From: Annulohypoxylon bovei var. microspora
Taxonomy: Eukaryota > Ascomycota > Sordariomycetes > Xylariales > Hypoxylaceae
DNA length: 64,000 bases
Assembly (NCBI GenBank): GCA_022836615.1
Contig: MU405314.1
Span: 62,001 to 126,000 of the forward strand
Reading direction: 5' to 3'
In this document: piece by piece, positions 33,008-45,392 of the stretch
Layout of the letters: each line of letters opens with the position of its first letter
How positions within the stretch are numbered: position 1 is the first letter of the stretch
Made by a program: the position numbers and the translations under genes
The notes under the pieces: generated by a model
What the model saw: the letters and a program-made list of their open reading frames with translations, nothing else
Databases searched by the model: none
What the model was told of the DNA's origin: nothing

Positions 33008-36000
33008 TTACGAGCAAGCGACCCGAAAAAAACAAACACAAAAAAACACTTGTCACAATTTAGCATGTAGAGGATATGACCACGGCGTTGGATCAATGAT
33101 ACCTGGGTACTACGATTATTACATGGTTTGATGTATTTTCCTTGTTTATAGACGGTATGGCTGTTTCCATGTATTATTGACAAGCCTGTATGTACCTTTT
33201 GATATCACTCGCAACCGAACTGGCACACGCCTTGGTCTGAGGGATTTTGGGGGATCGCAAATGCGCAATATCAAGAAAAAACAACGGAAGAGAAAATTTT
33301 TTGTGTTATCATATTCCCAGTCAATATTCGTTTCAATACCCCAGCCACAATACGATGTATATGTTTATGTTTATATATGTTGTTACCAGTAGATAGAATT
33401 ATTACACTCAGGTACACCATAGCTGTACCTATTTAGATAGCTGAACCAAACCATCCAATGAACTATCGGCAATGCGCCAAATTCACCTAGTCGACATGAA
33501 AGTGCTGTTGTCAAATCTTTGTGCGACAAACAAATCGATGGCATTTGCCAATGACCGACTCTCAGCTACTGTATGTATCCCTATGCGGGTACGCAGGTAC
33601 CAAGGTACACCCCTCCAACAAAAAAAGCAATTTAAAAAAAAGCTGGAGATGAAGAAAAAGGAAAAAGCAAAAAAAAGACAACGGCCCCGCCAAAACGCGG
33701 TCAAATCGCGGGGCACGTCCCCCCTATTCCCATTTTACCAGTCTCAATCCCAGTCCTTTTTCAACCCAACTCCAATTATATTTATTACTCACACACCGAT
33801 TGATGCCTGATTGGCCCCTCCTTGTCTTCTCTTCCAATTTCTCTTCCCATCCAGGCCACTCACATTCGACCCAGCTGCCCAGTTGCTCTCTCGTCTTCAA
33901 CGATCTGTTACTTATTGCTTATCACTGTTTTTCTAACATCATTATATGCAGTTCCAAGGTTATAAGGCAAGCAGCATACCGCATCCCTTGTAACACTTAA
34001 CGATCGGTACCCGTCTATTCCGTAGATCTCTCACCTTTGACGCAGTTCGGCATAGTACGGAACAGCACTTACTTACTATTTGCACCCTCACTTTCTGCCT
34101 TTATTCCTCCCCGTCCTCTCCGTACTCTCCGTGCTAGCGTGCTCCTGTCAATTTGTCACTCAATTTGAAATTCTCCCGTCCCTTACACTCTAAAAGGCAA
34201 TACGCGTCCCAGTCGTCTATTGGCCCGTCCACCGCCTACCTACATTGGACTTGATTAGGCAGATCTAGGACTCTTGCAGGGCGGGAGACCCATTTCCCAT
34301 CGTGGGATACTAGTAATTAAATCTTGTTTCGTACTACTTACTCATGCTTCATGCATGCAGAGAGCGTGGAGTCCTACAGGTCTTTACCACGCTCTGGTGG
34401 ATACATACGAACCCATCGTGCGCGAGCTGCCCTACCCGGTCAAGTGGCCACAGGTAGGAAGATAGGCAGCCTGGGAAGGCAGACGCAACACCTGATAATC
34501 ACTGTGTCGCATCCCGCTTGTCGATCCGGTTGCTCTGGTTGGTCTAACATAGTATGTCTTCCTCAGGTCTAGACCCACGCTGTCATAATGTAGGACTTAC
34601 ATATGAGGTAGACTATGTAGGTACGCTCATCAATATCGTCAATCTTCCAGGCAGCACGCGGTGGCAAAAGCGATCAGTAGAACGGTCTTCCAGTCGGATA
34701 GGTTACCTATGAGGTATCTTGGTAACCATCACATCTCGGTTCAGAGGACCCTTCATGTCTCTACCCACGCTCCCAGGCAAACATTTATCCCCATTCTGTC
34801 ATAGCTGACAGTCCTGTCTTTATTACATAGCACATGCAATGCTTACCTACCTACTGTATGTACTAGTATGGCAATCGTCTGCGGCATTCCAGCCGGTTGG
34901 CTGCATGTTTCACCCACCACCTAGCTCGACCTCAGGAATTCGATAAGCATGATGCCACGGAGATTATCGATATCATGATTGCCGTACACACTCACCTACG
35001 CCCAAACAGATGCGCTACGGTCCCCTCTGCATAGCACCATCCCACCCAAGACACCCAAGACACCCAACCCACGCCAGGAAAGAGGGAGGACTCGAGGGGG
35101 TCCCGTGGCTTTGATATTCCACCCACACAGGTCTTCGCGGTGGGGATGGAGGTGGCGCATTCTCGGCGTGAGAACGAATCGACCGCCTGCGCTACCGGTC
35201 TCGGCTCGGGACCCGGGCTGTGACGCATGGCTCCATGCAGCACACCTAGGGTATACGACCCTTGCGCTCCCGCCCACAGGCCTGCGTACCGACACCCACC
35301 TCGCGGGCAGAGGCAGCGGAAAAATCTGGTCCACGCGATCAGACGAGCACCCGGTTCCCATGCGGGGATGTGGGGTCTCTATCTAGAAACTGCGCTTTCG
35401 TCTCTCAGATGTGTGGTCCCTCCCAGACATGCAGCCCGGCCGAGTCACGCCGTACAGTATGGACAATGTCTGCCAACCCGCGTCGCATACCACACCGAAG
35501 ATCTGTCAATCTGCCGCCCGGCTAGCTGCTATTGGCCCCGCCCTAGTGGCAGGTGGAATGGCATAGAACAAAGGCTGATGAAATAAGTTTATAGTGTCAC
35601 GCCACGGCAAACGTTCGATGGTCTGGCTCGTCGGCTGTTAGAGCGACGGCGAGGACAATTGTTTTGCACGATGTCATTAAGCATATTCTTGTTTCTGTGA
35701 AACATCGCTGAATACTGGGGCTAAAGGGGCTGATTCTATTGGCTCCTTGTCACTCTAGTACGTTTTTGACTACCTAAAGGTAGGCGTTGACAAAATTTGG
35801 TGATCTTGTGGGTGGAATACTTCGATATGAGTCACCCAAAGTATCTGGATGTATCTACTTGGGTACCTAGGTGGTTGTCAAGCTCCCGGCATGCTTCTAT
35901 CAACAAGTCACTTCGGACTCCCTAGCAAACAAACCCTTCACGGCACAGCTTACAATGTCAGTCCACCTAGGTAAATACCCATAGCTGTAAGATGTGGAGT

Positions 36001-36999
36001 ATGCTTCCCCGTTTTCTGCATGCAATACCTAGTAACATGAGTTTTCTATAGACGTCAGTAACTTCCAAGGTCACACCGATGCTTACCTAGGTATGCCAGA
36101 TAGCTGCAACATCACCACCTTGCATCGATCAATCGCGAGGGCACTTACCGGCAGCCAAATCTACGTATTAGCAGATATGGGTCGATTTTCACCTTCGTTT
36201 GGTAACCAATCACCCCCCTTGTCTCTCGCGCATTTCGCCCCTCGACGCCAAGAACCCAAAATGTGAAATCGGCAAGGGAAGGTCAGCCGCAGATAGAGCG
36301 ATGACTGTTTTTCAGCTGCTCTAGGATGATTAAGACGGAGATGGACAGGAATATGTGCTAGCTCGAACATTCGATTCGGAGGGTAGTTAATCCCTAGACT
36401 CTACTCTAACCCGAGGATGCATTCCCATTGCGCTCTAGAAGTGCTTGCTAAATCATGGCTAACTAAACAATCAGGATTCACAAGACAGAAGAAGTAGGAA
36501 ATACTACTAAAGCCAATTCAACGCTATCAAGTACCATGAAGGCTCTTCTATACCCAACCCCGGGACGCCGATTATTGGTAATAACATAACTAACATGTCA
36601 GTTTAGCCTTACGGTAACTGGTTAGTAGGATGAAGGTAAGCCGAATCTTCCCGGTGATATCATGCCCCTGAGGCTAATGAGAGTAGAGGCTCACTTTGAA
36701 ATCGCACTACGTCCTGGCGTCAAGTATCTTTGAATTGAGGATGACCAGAACGAGGAAACATTGGCAACGAGAAAAGTCCCTCGCAACTCACACGTACTGG
36801 TGTCAATAACCGCACTCAAGGATAATTTCCCCAAATGTTTTCCGAAGCGTTAGGAAGACGCATGTTTCTCCGGTTAGCCTATCTCCCAGACATACTACGG
36901 CTAGAGAAGCGACGGTACCAAGGAGTCGTTCCCCTACGTATGAAAGTATGCCTCAATCGGGGAAGAGATCAATGGGTCTCTTCGTTTCCTTGGAACATG
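33008..36999. other. Long gene-poor stretch
   Basis: About 4 kb without a credible gene. A/K-rich low-complexity DNA lies at 33615-33690. A pyrimidine-rich segment at 33720-34200 looks like a gene leader but leads to no recognisable coding exon; a non-coding transcript or unrecognised small exons are possible. The overlapping frames at 34979-35586 sit in a GC-richer patch, include a short repeat of ACCCAAGAC near 35043-35066, and match nothing I know. Confidence 0.45.
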
Positions 37000-37012
37000 C
37001 CAATGGAGTTGT

Positions 37013-37740
37013 TTGGTTAGCGATTCGACTATCGCTGACGAGCTACTCGGCAGTTGTATGTGGAAGCACCAGGAGCCGGTGTTGTCACATTGGCTTATCT
37101 ACTACGCCTGCGAAAGATTGTACTTCAAATATGAATCGTACCTGAAATCCGAAGATAGGTTCTATGTTCGGCGATATCTTCGGAATAACGCTCCTCCTGG
37201 AAATGCAGTACCTATATATCCCTTCGTCGGCATAGTTTTTCCCCTTGGGGCGGAATATCATTCAGCCAGCAAGGATGATGGAGAAAATATTCCGCGACTA
37301 AATGGTAAGGTGAATGGCCTTTCGCTGGGTGAGAACTATACGATGCGCAACTTGAATGTGCCGCAGACTAAGCTTCCTACGTTTGCTGGTGTGGCCAGAG
37401 CAGAGACGAAGGACCGCTACTTTGCTAGACTGTGAGAAGACACTTCATCAAGGATCTATGTTGGATGTACTCACAGGAAAAGATACAAGACCGACATAAC
37501 GCGACGAGTACGCCTGCGAAGGGCAGTTCCCTAAGCACTTTCTACAGGTGAAGTGTGTATCAAGCGCCTAGTTGGTCGTGGGCTTCTTTCGATGGACCTA
37601 TCAGGCATGTTCCCCTATCTTATAGCAAGCTGGTTGTTCGGATTGTTCGGTGCTCGACTGTTTCTGCCGGAAAGGATCGATGGAAAAGTATTAGCTGTGA
37701 GACCGGACGTCCAGGTAGGGTAGACTTTACGATAATCCTA
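37013..37740 (+). pseudogene. C-terminal remnant of a HET-domain protein
   Basis: Frame 37013-37435 ends in NYTMRNLNVPQTKLPTFAG then VARAETKDRYFARL, and frame 37555-37758 begins YQAPSWSWASFDGPI. Both are hallmark C-terminal motifs of fungal heterokaryon-incompatibility (HET) proteins, in the right order. Between them, a TGA falls where the family has Trp (RYFAGLW pattern), and the Cys-Trp motif DLCWMYSQEK at about 37451-37480 is in another frame, so there is at least one stop and one frameshift. The N-terminal HET core (wholly upstream) was not found. It is therefore a dead fragment. Such genes are numerous and fast-evolving in filamentous ascomycetes. Confidence 0.7.
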
Positions 37741-37759
37741 CGAGTGGCGTATAACTAAC

Positions 37760-39199
37760 ATCTTCACAGAGTCCGATACAAGGGGTTAAATCTCATGTGC
37801 TAAGAAAAGACAGATCGACATGGCATCCCGGTGGAAATCGATCTAGAAGAAGACCATGGCATAATCAAGCGGAGCGCTACATCTCGTACCTACCTACCTA
37901 TGTACGGGGACGAGTCGATATCTTATCTGGGTATGTTATGAACTATAACTTGATCCTCCGAAAGCTTCAATCCTGCGAACGAACCAGAGTCCGAACACAA
38001 TGAAATAGAATCGGAGACCTCAATACTCTTGTATTGAGGAAGATGTTGACAATATATGATATTAATCGCGACGTCACTGGGAATCTAAAAATGAAATGCT
38101 ACGCATAACAAGCCCTCTTCGAAGCTGTTCGCGCCATTTGTCGGAGTATTTATTAAAGCGACGAAAGGGAAGCTAGGCTAGCTTTTAACCAACCCAAGTG
38201 GGAGAAAGGAACCGGATGTATGGGTCGACACCCTAGTCGAGGCAAGGCACAAAGCTGACGTTGGACAGATCCTGCTTGTTTCAAGGTAGGTACCTACGAT
38301 TCGTGGAGCCGATCACGAAGGATGGTCTTGTTGATATGCGTTACAATTGCCTTGCCACTCAAGCTATACCATTTCTACTATTCAACGTAAATCGCGGGCT
38401 TCTCATATTAATAAGCACACCAACTCATTCGAGGTAAAGTGATGAGTAATATGAAATTTCCTTGCGAGATTGAAGTTAGAGGCTGTAAGCCATATCGAAC
38501 ATGTGGCCCTCACGATCGCCTTGCTAACCTTTGGTGGGGCTCTTGGCACGATCAAGTATTAACCATGATCGTCCCGACTAGTTCGGCAACCTCCACACCG
38601 CGGCGGGGTCGCTCGAGATAGTTTGGACCTCTCGTAAATTCCTACTAATCGGATGCTTCACGCTTTTCCAGCGCCGCCTCATATTGGCCTAATAGGCCTC
38701 TTATCATCGTCGTCGCTGCCCCATGAACTTCCCCGACTAAATATCACGCCTGCGCGATTCGTGGGCATCGCGACGGCTAAGACGTGTTCTTAAATAAATC
38801 AAACAATATTGGTTTACTTAACCTTGAGTTCCATGAAATCAAAGATGCGCTGCAAGCGATATTCGCTCCAGGAATTTGGCCGTGATCGCCTCATAACCTC
38901 AGAAGACTGATCACGTAGGTGGATATGTAGTAGTTTAGGTGGGGATTAGGCCAATACACTCTATCAACCATACTACTTATGTCCCAGGTCGCGTTCGTAG
39001 ATATGTACAGCCAGCGGCTTGTTCTCCTAAACGCCTCACCTCAGGAGGTTTCTATGCCACGTACCTAGACATCGTTTAGATGCAATCTGGGCAACATGTA
39101 TCTCTCAAGTGCGAGTAGATACTAACGTAGGTAGTCTACAACATCAATAGTTGGACTAGAGGCCACTTTGAGACATCAAGAAAAAATTGTATCCATCCT
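37760..39199. other. Gene-free spacer
   Basis: About 1.4 kb after the HET remnant. It holds a CCTACCTACC motif at 37888-37897 and no supported coding frame. The frame 38439-38621 has no coding character. Confidence 0.5.
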
Positions 39200-40414
39200 T
39201 CATTCCTCAGACACCCTCCAGACAAGCTTCTCTCCGCTCACCCCCTTTCGAATCAAACCTAACGCCTCAGTAGCTCTCTCCAGCAAATTACGCCCCTCGA
39301 TCACACGGAAGCGATTCGGTGCTACGTAGCCTGCTGCTAACAGCGCTGGCATGATCTCTAGCTGTAGCTTCTCCTTGAAGAGCTCATTCTAACTCGGTAT
39401 TAGTTTACGCTAGGCAATTATCCAGGAGGCAAAAAGGGTCATAATCGTACCTTCCAGTAGAAGTGTGTCCGAACCCCCCGCACATCGACGCCTTGAGCCC
39501 ACGGGGCACTAGTGCTTGCATCCATCGAGTACTCGGGCGCATCTGCCTCGGTAGCATGCTTCAGGATGACGGGCAGCATGATTGCGACCGTCGTGCCGCT
39601 CCGAGCGATCTTGGAAAGCGCGTCGATCGAGCCGGCCTGCGAGCCGATGCAATCGACGATGAGCGGGAAAGCCGGCGCATCCCGTGGCTGGTGTGTCGCC
39701 AGCAAGTCGTCGACAATCGTCGGGCTCCTGTAGTCGAAGACTTCCTCGGCGCCCTTCGACTTGAGGTATTTGTGGTGCTGTGGCGATGCCGTCGCGATCA
39801 AGTGACGGTATCCGTAGAATTTCAAGACTGCTATGGTGAGCTGCCCTACCGAAGACGAGGCGCCCCAAATCAAGATCCGCTCATCTGCCCTAGGCGGTAC
39901 GTATCCTTCAGGCTTTGGCCAGGGAGTAGGTAGTCCGAGATCAGCTGAGATGGTATTGAATGCGGTGACGAGATTCTCGGGAAGTGTGACAGCCTGTTCC
40001 AGCGAGAAGCCATCGGGAACCGCTATACAACAACTAACTAGCAGTGTGGCCCTTCTTCCGCGGGTGCATAGTACTTACCTTACCGAAGACCCATTCAGGA
40101 GCCGTCGCATACTCTTGATGGGCCTTCCACTTCGGTTCCTGGTGTGCGAAGCCAAACACCCTATCGCCAACTTTCAGGTGCTTCACGTCAGGTCCAACTT
40201 CAACGACAACACCGGCCGAAGACGACCCGGTTCTATAAGGAGGTTCGACTAGGAGGCCGCCATCTGCTTGGTGGAGGTCGAGAGGGGTAGACGCCGTCCA
40301 TTTGACATGGACCAAAATCTCGTCGCCCACTGGTGAGATGGTAGGGTATTGGTGGATCTCATAAGGGGCTCGAGGCGCTACTATTACAAGTGCATCATGT
40401 GTTCGCGTTGCCAT
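39200..40414 (-). CDS. Medium-chain dehydrogenase/reductase, enoyl-reductase-like
   Basis: Three exons on the minus strand: 40414-40084, 40022-39451 and 39388-39200, giving 363 residues. The first donor (GTAAGG at 40083) is chosen because it keeps phase; a stronger-looking GTAAGT at 40078 would not. The GroES-like N-terminus contains TASTPLDLHQADGG, then YRTGSSSAGVVVEVG. The nucleotide-binding site is GASSSVGQ at 164-171. No catalytic zinc cysteines are visible, as in the quinone-oxidoreductase and trans-acting enoyl-reductase (LovC/ToxD) branch. In known cases these NADPH enzymes reduce enoyl groups, alone or with polyketide synthases. No synthase lies in the window, so its partner is unknown. 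GC-rich exon 2 gives shadow frames. Confidence 0.85.
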
Positions 40415-40949
40415 GGTGGGTAGATTTCTTTATAAGCGAAAGTGGAAAGAGAACTAATAAGTATTGATTCAAGCTAGTTATTATTGTTAGGGACGAAAAT
40501 GAGTTCTAGTTGGTGACAGCCTCTTCCACTTTATGCTTGATGGTTTGCTGACAAATTGGATGAATTTGTAAGCTATAAGTACTCCCAGCTCCACCAAGTT
40601 TCACCAATTTGGTCGGCGCTAGAAATGGTGAAATTCGAATTGGTAAACAGACAACGTGTCATCATAGATGGATCAGTAGTTAAAATGGAGTCGCGTTTAC
40701 CAGATCGATACGTAATATGTTATAAGATCGGTGCATGAGGCAGCATACCCGCATTTATCAGGGATGAGTGAAGAGGGTAGGAAGAGTACCTATAAACTTA
40801 AGTAGAACTTTTACTCGAGGCACTTGCTATTTTTCAAAAGAAAAATGAAAGGGGTCATCTGAAGCGCGTGTGAATGACCCAGTAAGAAGACGAGTGTAGT
40901 CCATCGTTATAGACTTGGTGCAATTTCCCTCTGCAGTAAAAGTGAGCAC
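40415..40949. other. Spacer with reductase promoter
   Basis: About 530 bp between the start of the reductase and the end of the next minus-strand gene. No gene; the frame 40556-40738 has no coding features. Confidence 0.5.
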
Positions 40950-42380
40950 TTAAACATCATCGCCTGTCCAAATGCCACCAGCATCATCCATCATGGACCA
41001 AAGAGATTGTGGACTTAGACCCATACACAGTTTAGGGTAAAGCTCGCACAACAGGGAGTCGATTGATACCTTGAAGTGGCCTGGATACCCTCCTGGCTCG
41101 CCAGCCTCTATTACGTCGACAACAGTACCTAACATAAGGCACACCACTATCATTCGTTCCGTCGGTAAGGGCTGAATCTACTGCCCTAGCGTCGCCTAGA
41201 ACTAGAACACTAATATCCAGGCCCGCGGCGACACCCCCCATTGCTTTAGCGAGATGGAAATGTCTGAGTTCGGCTCAGCATGAGTAGGTAGGTAGGTCGG
41301 AAGAAACGCGCGAAGTATCACTTACCTTCTAGCTTCCTCCGCACTCACGTCTTGAAGTCGCGGATCCTCGATCATCTTGAACCCCAACGTCTCCTGAATT
41401 TTCTCAAGGCCATCACCAGTCTCGCCGCTGAGCTGCTCATCACACATCGCATCAAGCTTCTCCTGAAACTGTTCCCAGCGGCTCTCAGAACTATAATAAG
41501 TTCGAACCATGACAAAACCCCACGGCGGGAAGCCTACTCGTTGGAGGGTTTGGACTAAGGGGGATGGAACCGCATCCACCCCCTGAGCAGCTAAATTAGC
41601 CGTCGATGAGCTTTGGTTGGCTTCATTTCGGGCTTGCATGAACCTTGTAAGGTCCTATGAACACAGGTGAGCGAATTGAGTTAAGCAGCAAGCTGGACGT
41701 CGCGTTAGAGGCGCTCACTAACCTCATTTGAGAGTCGCGACAACAACTCGAAGCTAGGACAGATGGCCTGTTCTATTGTCCAGCCAGCAGGGATGTAACT
41801 CGGAGCACTAGTGGGTAGTTGACTCTGCTTTTGGGCTCTTCGGACATCGTCCGCTGTCTTCCCAGCAGCCCGGAGTCGATGTTCCTATTTCGTCAACAGC
41901 CGTGCTCGGTACGCGGCCTTTAGGCCAATCCGAACCTCATAAAACGTACCTCCTCCGAGAGCTTCGCGGCAAGGTTCACATCGAGACCTCTTGCTTGGTC
42001 AACAGTCCATCAGGACAGGACATACGCTGGAGGTGTGAGGGGTCGCTCTTTAGTCTTCAAGAGGGCTGCATTAAGCTCTTGGACTTTTGTGTACTCCGCG
42101 GAGAAGGGGAATTTGCGAATAGTGCCCCAGAGGAGTTTGCGTTCCTTATCGGAGTTAGCGATGCAAACACGAATGCAATTCAATTCGGATGTGCCGGTCG
42201 GACTTCTTCTAGAATCTGACTGAAGTCGCTAAGAGTGAGCGCCTGAACTCGGTTGCTACTCCAATCCGGCGGGAACGCGATATGCGCCCAAGCCGGGCGA
42301 CTGTCTGCCTGCGGTTCCGACATGGGAATGTACGGTTTCGGCGCAAATATCTGGTGGATCTGAGCTTGGCACGGGGGCAA
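40950..42380 (-). CDS. Conserved fungal hypothetical protein, apparently frameshifted
   Basis: Proposed minus-strand exons: 42380-42204, 42144-42026, 41989-41950, 41884-41723, 41654-41326 and 41263-40950. Five phase-consistent introns have GT-AG ends; the first donor (GTCCGA) is weak, though its 3' end has a CTAAC branch point. Recognisable parts: EHRLRAAGKTADDVRR, RVGFPPWGFVMVRTYYSSES with a Trp soon after, and near the end GHFKVSIDSLLCELY. These resemble a common family of uncharacterised fungal proteins. In the last exon the frame changes by one base around 41113-41132 (PYV then VVDVIEAG), so the total is not a multiple of three. It could be a broken gene, a sequencing error or a wrong splice choice. 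Function unknown. Confidence 0.5.
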
Positions 42381-42746
42381 GGGGATCCAAATTATGTACT
42401 AATTTTAGGACTAAAGCGCGTATGACCTATCAATTTGGAAATATGTAGAAAGAAAGATAGGGAGCGGGATAGTTTTCTTCAATATTAAAATAGAAAAAAT
42501 AAAACAACATAGGCATTCCATTTCTGCTTACCTATGTAATGTATTTTCTAGTATGGGTAGGATGTTACACCAAATAGGGGTATTTGAGAATTTGAAAGTT
42601 TTATAAATACAACAAATATGTTAGGATTCCACTTCTAGAATTGAGCTACATCGATTATAATGTCATTCGCAATGATCGAGCAATTGAAACTCTCAGAATA
42701 ACGCCATGTTGAATGGGCTATTGAATGGGATATACTCTCCTCGTGC

Positions 42747-42885
42747 TATCCCCTCATTATGTAATCAGCACCAACTGGCAGCCAAAATATGTATAAATTA
42801 CTTAAGTGGGTAGTATAAGAGATAGCTGCAGCACAATTCAATACAGCATCATTCGCACATGGCGCATTTAATGCAACCCTGATTC
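42747..42885 (+). repeat. Dispersed short repeat, copy 3
   Basis: Begins TATCCCCTCATTATGTAATC, has GCAGCCAAAATATGTATAAA, and ends with TTCGCACATGGCGCATTTA. It is the closest match to the copy at 21468-21620, with which it shares order, orientation and about the same length. Confidence 0.55.
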
Positions 42886-43899
42886 TGCACCCCGCTGCCA
42901 TGTTAGCGAGATATAGCATGGGCATGATGGCAAGAACCATAGTAGCGCATCGACGCAGTAGTTGTTTCCTTATAGAATCAGTAATATCGATTTCGCGAAG
43001 ATAGGGGTAAGGGGAACTACAGACCCGGTTTCAGTTTGTTGCAGCTTGCGTCTATGAAGGATTGATGTCCTAGACTACTACCTAATGAGAGGTCGATGCT
43101 GTTATTGAACACGGCAATCTGGCAGTAGTCACCTAACTAGTATTTGCCATAGTTCGGGGTCGCTCCGAATGCCACTCCGTTAGTTGAAGGAGCAACCGTC
43201 ACACTCATGTCGTATACCCTTTCTTATCCCACGTGCAAGACAGCTGCGTGCGGCTTCAGTGGTAATAACAAGGCGAGATAGTGCATGAATAACATCGGTG
43301 CGCCGTCGTTCGTGAGAACATAGAAAATTATTATTACAAGAGCAGATCGTGACTTGTAACAAAGAGCAGTAGGTGCTGTATGGCAATATGGAGATATTCA
43401 AAATGAAATTAGACTATCTAGTATGATAAGAACCTTTTCCTTGGTAGAAGCATGGTTTGAGTATGTTAAATTTCGTTCTTTAGTCTGCCGTGGTTGAGAA
43501 TCAAGTCATAGTATAGGTAGGTAGGTACTCATTAAGTCCGCCTTGAAGGCATGTAGGTATCTTCAGCAGATGACACTCTCGGCACCACAACACCAGGAAG
43601 AATTTATCTATCCTTGAAGCCAATAAATAAACCAGCCGATACATTTTCTCAATACATATAGGGAAAATTCGCGCCTAAGAACAAGACAACCTACCCTGCT
43701 CAACTATCTGCAGCACAGTTCGCTAGCGATAAGGGAAAGGGAAACATCGGTCTCTACAATAACCTATGTGGAAAAGATCAGGAGAGAGCTTACTACTACT
43801 TCGAGAACTATGTTTTAACCTGCCTAAGGCGATAACACGGTATCAGCTACTCAGTGTTCGGAACCATCACACCCTTAATCCACTAGGTACACCATCGAG

Positions 43900-44650
43900 T
43901 AACTAATTCAACCAATTTAACCATACCGCCCCAGTTTTTTTTAAGTGGGTTGTAATTAAATTAATTTAACGAAGCTATTGTGGGTTGAATTGGTGTAATA
44001 AGTGTATTAATTGTAGAGTTTTAATAGATATTAAACCTTATTATTAGTAATTGTTAAGGATTATTGTTAAATTTGGTAATAATATTAATAAATATTAGTA
44101 AAAAACTTTTGTAGTAATTATTGTGGTAAATGAATATATGTGGCGTTGGTAAAATTTTTAGCCTTATCGTTATTTTGAATTAAAGCTTTGATTATTATTG
44201 AAATTACCACTTTTGTATGTGTTTTTGCGTTTTTTAAACAGCTTGTTTAGATTAATGATGCCTTCGTAACACCCCTGATTCGGGGGCCTCGAATCTAATA
44301 TCGAACCTCCATCCAAATCGATGATAGCCCATCCAAACTGACGATAACCCATCCAGCTCGATTACAACCCACCTAGATCGATTACAACCCATCCAATCCG
44401 ATTACAGCCCATCTAAAGGGTGGCTTGATCTCGTGGGAGCTGGCGACGACGACGAAAGTGGGAATAGCTTTACGTAAAACAGGATTACTAATATGATATA
44501 GGGGATTCTTGCGCTTAATACATCATAACTAACTCAATTCAACTAGCCGTTTTGCAAACTAATTACACCAATTCAACTGAGGCTATTCGTGATTACGTAA
44601 CAAACCAACTAACTACACCAAGGCCTCAGTTGAGTTGGTGTAGTTGTTCC
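43900..44650. repeat. AT-rich degenerate repeat block with inverted motifs
   Basis: AT-rich DNA from 43930 to 44260 is bordered by copies of TACACCAATTCAAC: plus orientation at 44564-44577, inverted at 43984-43997, and a variant inverted copy (GTTGAGTTGGTGTAGTTG) at about 44629-44646. A diverged form starts the block near 43907. The last 90 bp can fold into a stem around GAGGC/GCCTC. This looks like a decayed mobile element with nested or multiple ends, but clear termini and a target duplication could not be fixed. Confidence 0.4.
44301..44420. repeat. 20-bp tandem repeat, six units
   Basis: Six adjacent 20-bp units with approximate consensus ATTACAACCCATCCAANTCG, in exact 20-bp register. 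Units differ by several substitutions, so the array is old. It lies inside the AT-rich repeat block. Confidence 0.75.
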
Positions 44651-44893
44651 GAGCACTGCTCGTGAGACCTACCTTTACTGAACCATATGGTGCAGAGAGC
44701 TAATAAAATACCAGGATATGATAAGACGCATAATAGTCGTGATTAAGTACATGAACTCCAGTGAAGTACAATTCCACGGGCTTGTATCCTGTTACAATAC
44801 TGCTTTGTACTGATATCTCATTCAGGTTCAAGCATCCTTCGAAACCACTCTAAACAGGTTTCGGTATGTGCTGTTAGTCTACCATAGTCCCAA

Positions 44894-45235
44894 TATGTCT
44901 GAATAAGCATTGTATGCTAACGACACTAGCCGAGCTCTAGATAGTAAACTCCCAATCATAGGGGTTGGTTTATCCCTGGAGGACGCGTTGACTGCATATT
45001 ACAAAAGCTTTTTTCAGGCCATGCAAGACAACGTCGTCAAATATGTACGAAGGAGGCTCCCCGATATGATTAAGTTCTAGCAGAGCACTCAGGGGCGGGA
45101 CCTGTATGGAGCCACTAATGCGGGAGTTGTTGTGACTGACCTACAGGACCTCCTAACTAACACAGTGACCTTCCTGGAAATCGAGAAGTCGTTTATATAA
45201 GTGTTTGAATTACTGAATGGAAAGACGGCTTTTTA
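44894..45235 (+). pseudogene. Possible coding remnant, unrecognised
   Basis: One plus frame reads as plausible protein for about 110 codons, interrupted by a single TAG at about 45078: ...PIIGVGLSLEDALTAYYKS..., then after the stop GRDLYGATNAGVVVTDLQD. The composition looks protein-like, in contrast to the surrounding AT-rich DNA. No family recognised. It could be a relic of a cellular or transposon gene, or chance. Confidence 0.22.
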
Positions 45236-45392
45236 GTAAGTCAATTTTTAGCCGAGGCAAAGATTTATAACCTCGTGTTTGCCTGAGTGCTCAAGATTTA
45301 ACTCGGGCAGAATGGCGTCAACGTAAATGAAATGAAGCATGTGCGAATTTGTATTGATCCTACTGTATTGCGCCGTGGAAGGAACTACTAGG

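Noticed and set aside
34979..35586. Overlapping plus and minus frames of 83-135 codons
   Set aside because: All six frames are fairly open because of local composition; none shows a domain, a good start or neighbours.
44301..44420. CRISPR-like array
   Set aside because: Adjacent 20-bp tandem units without spacers in a fungal genome; a simple tandem repeat.
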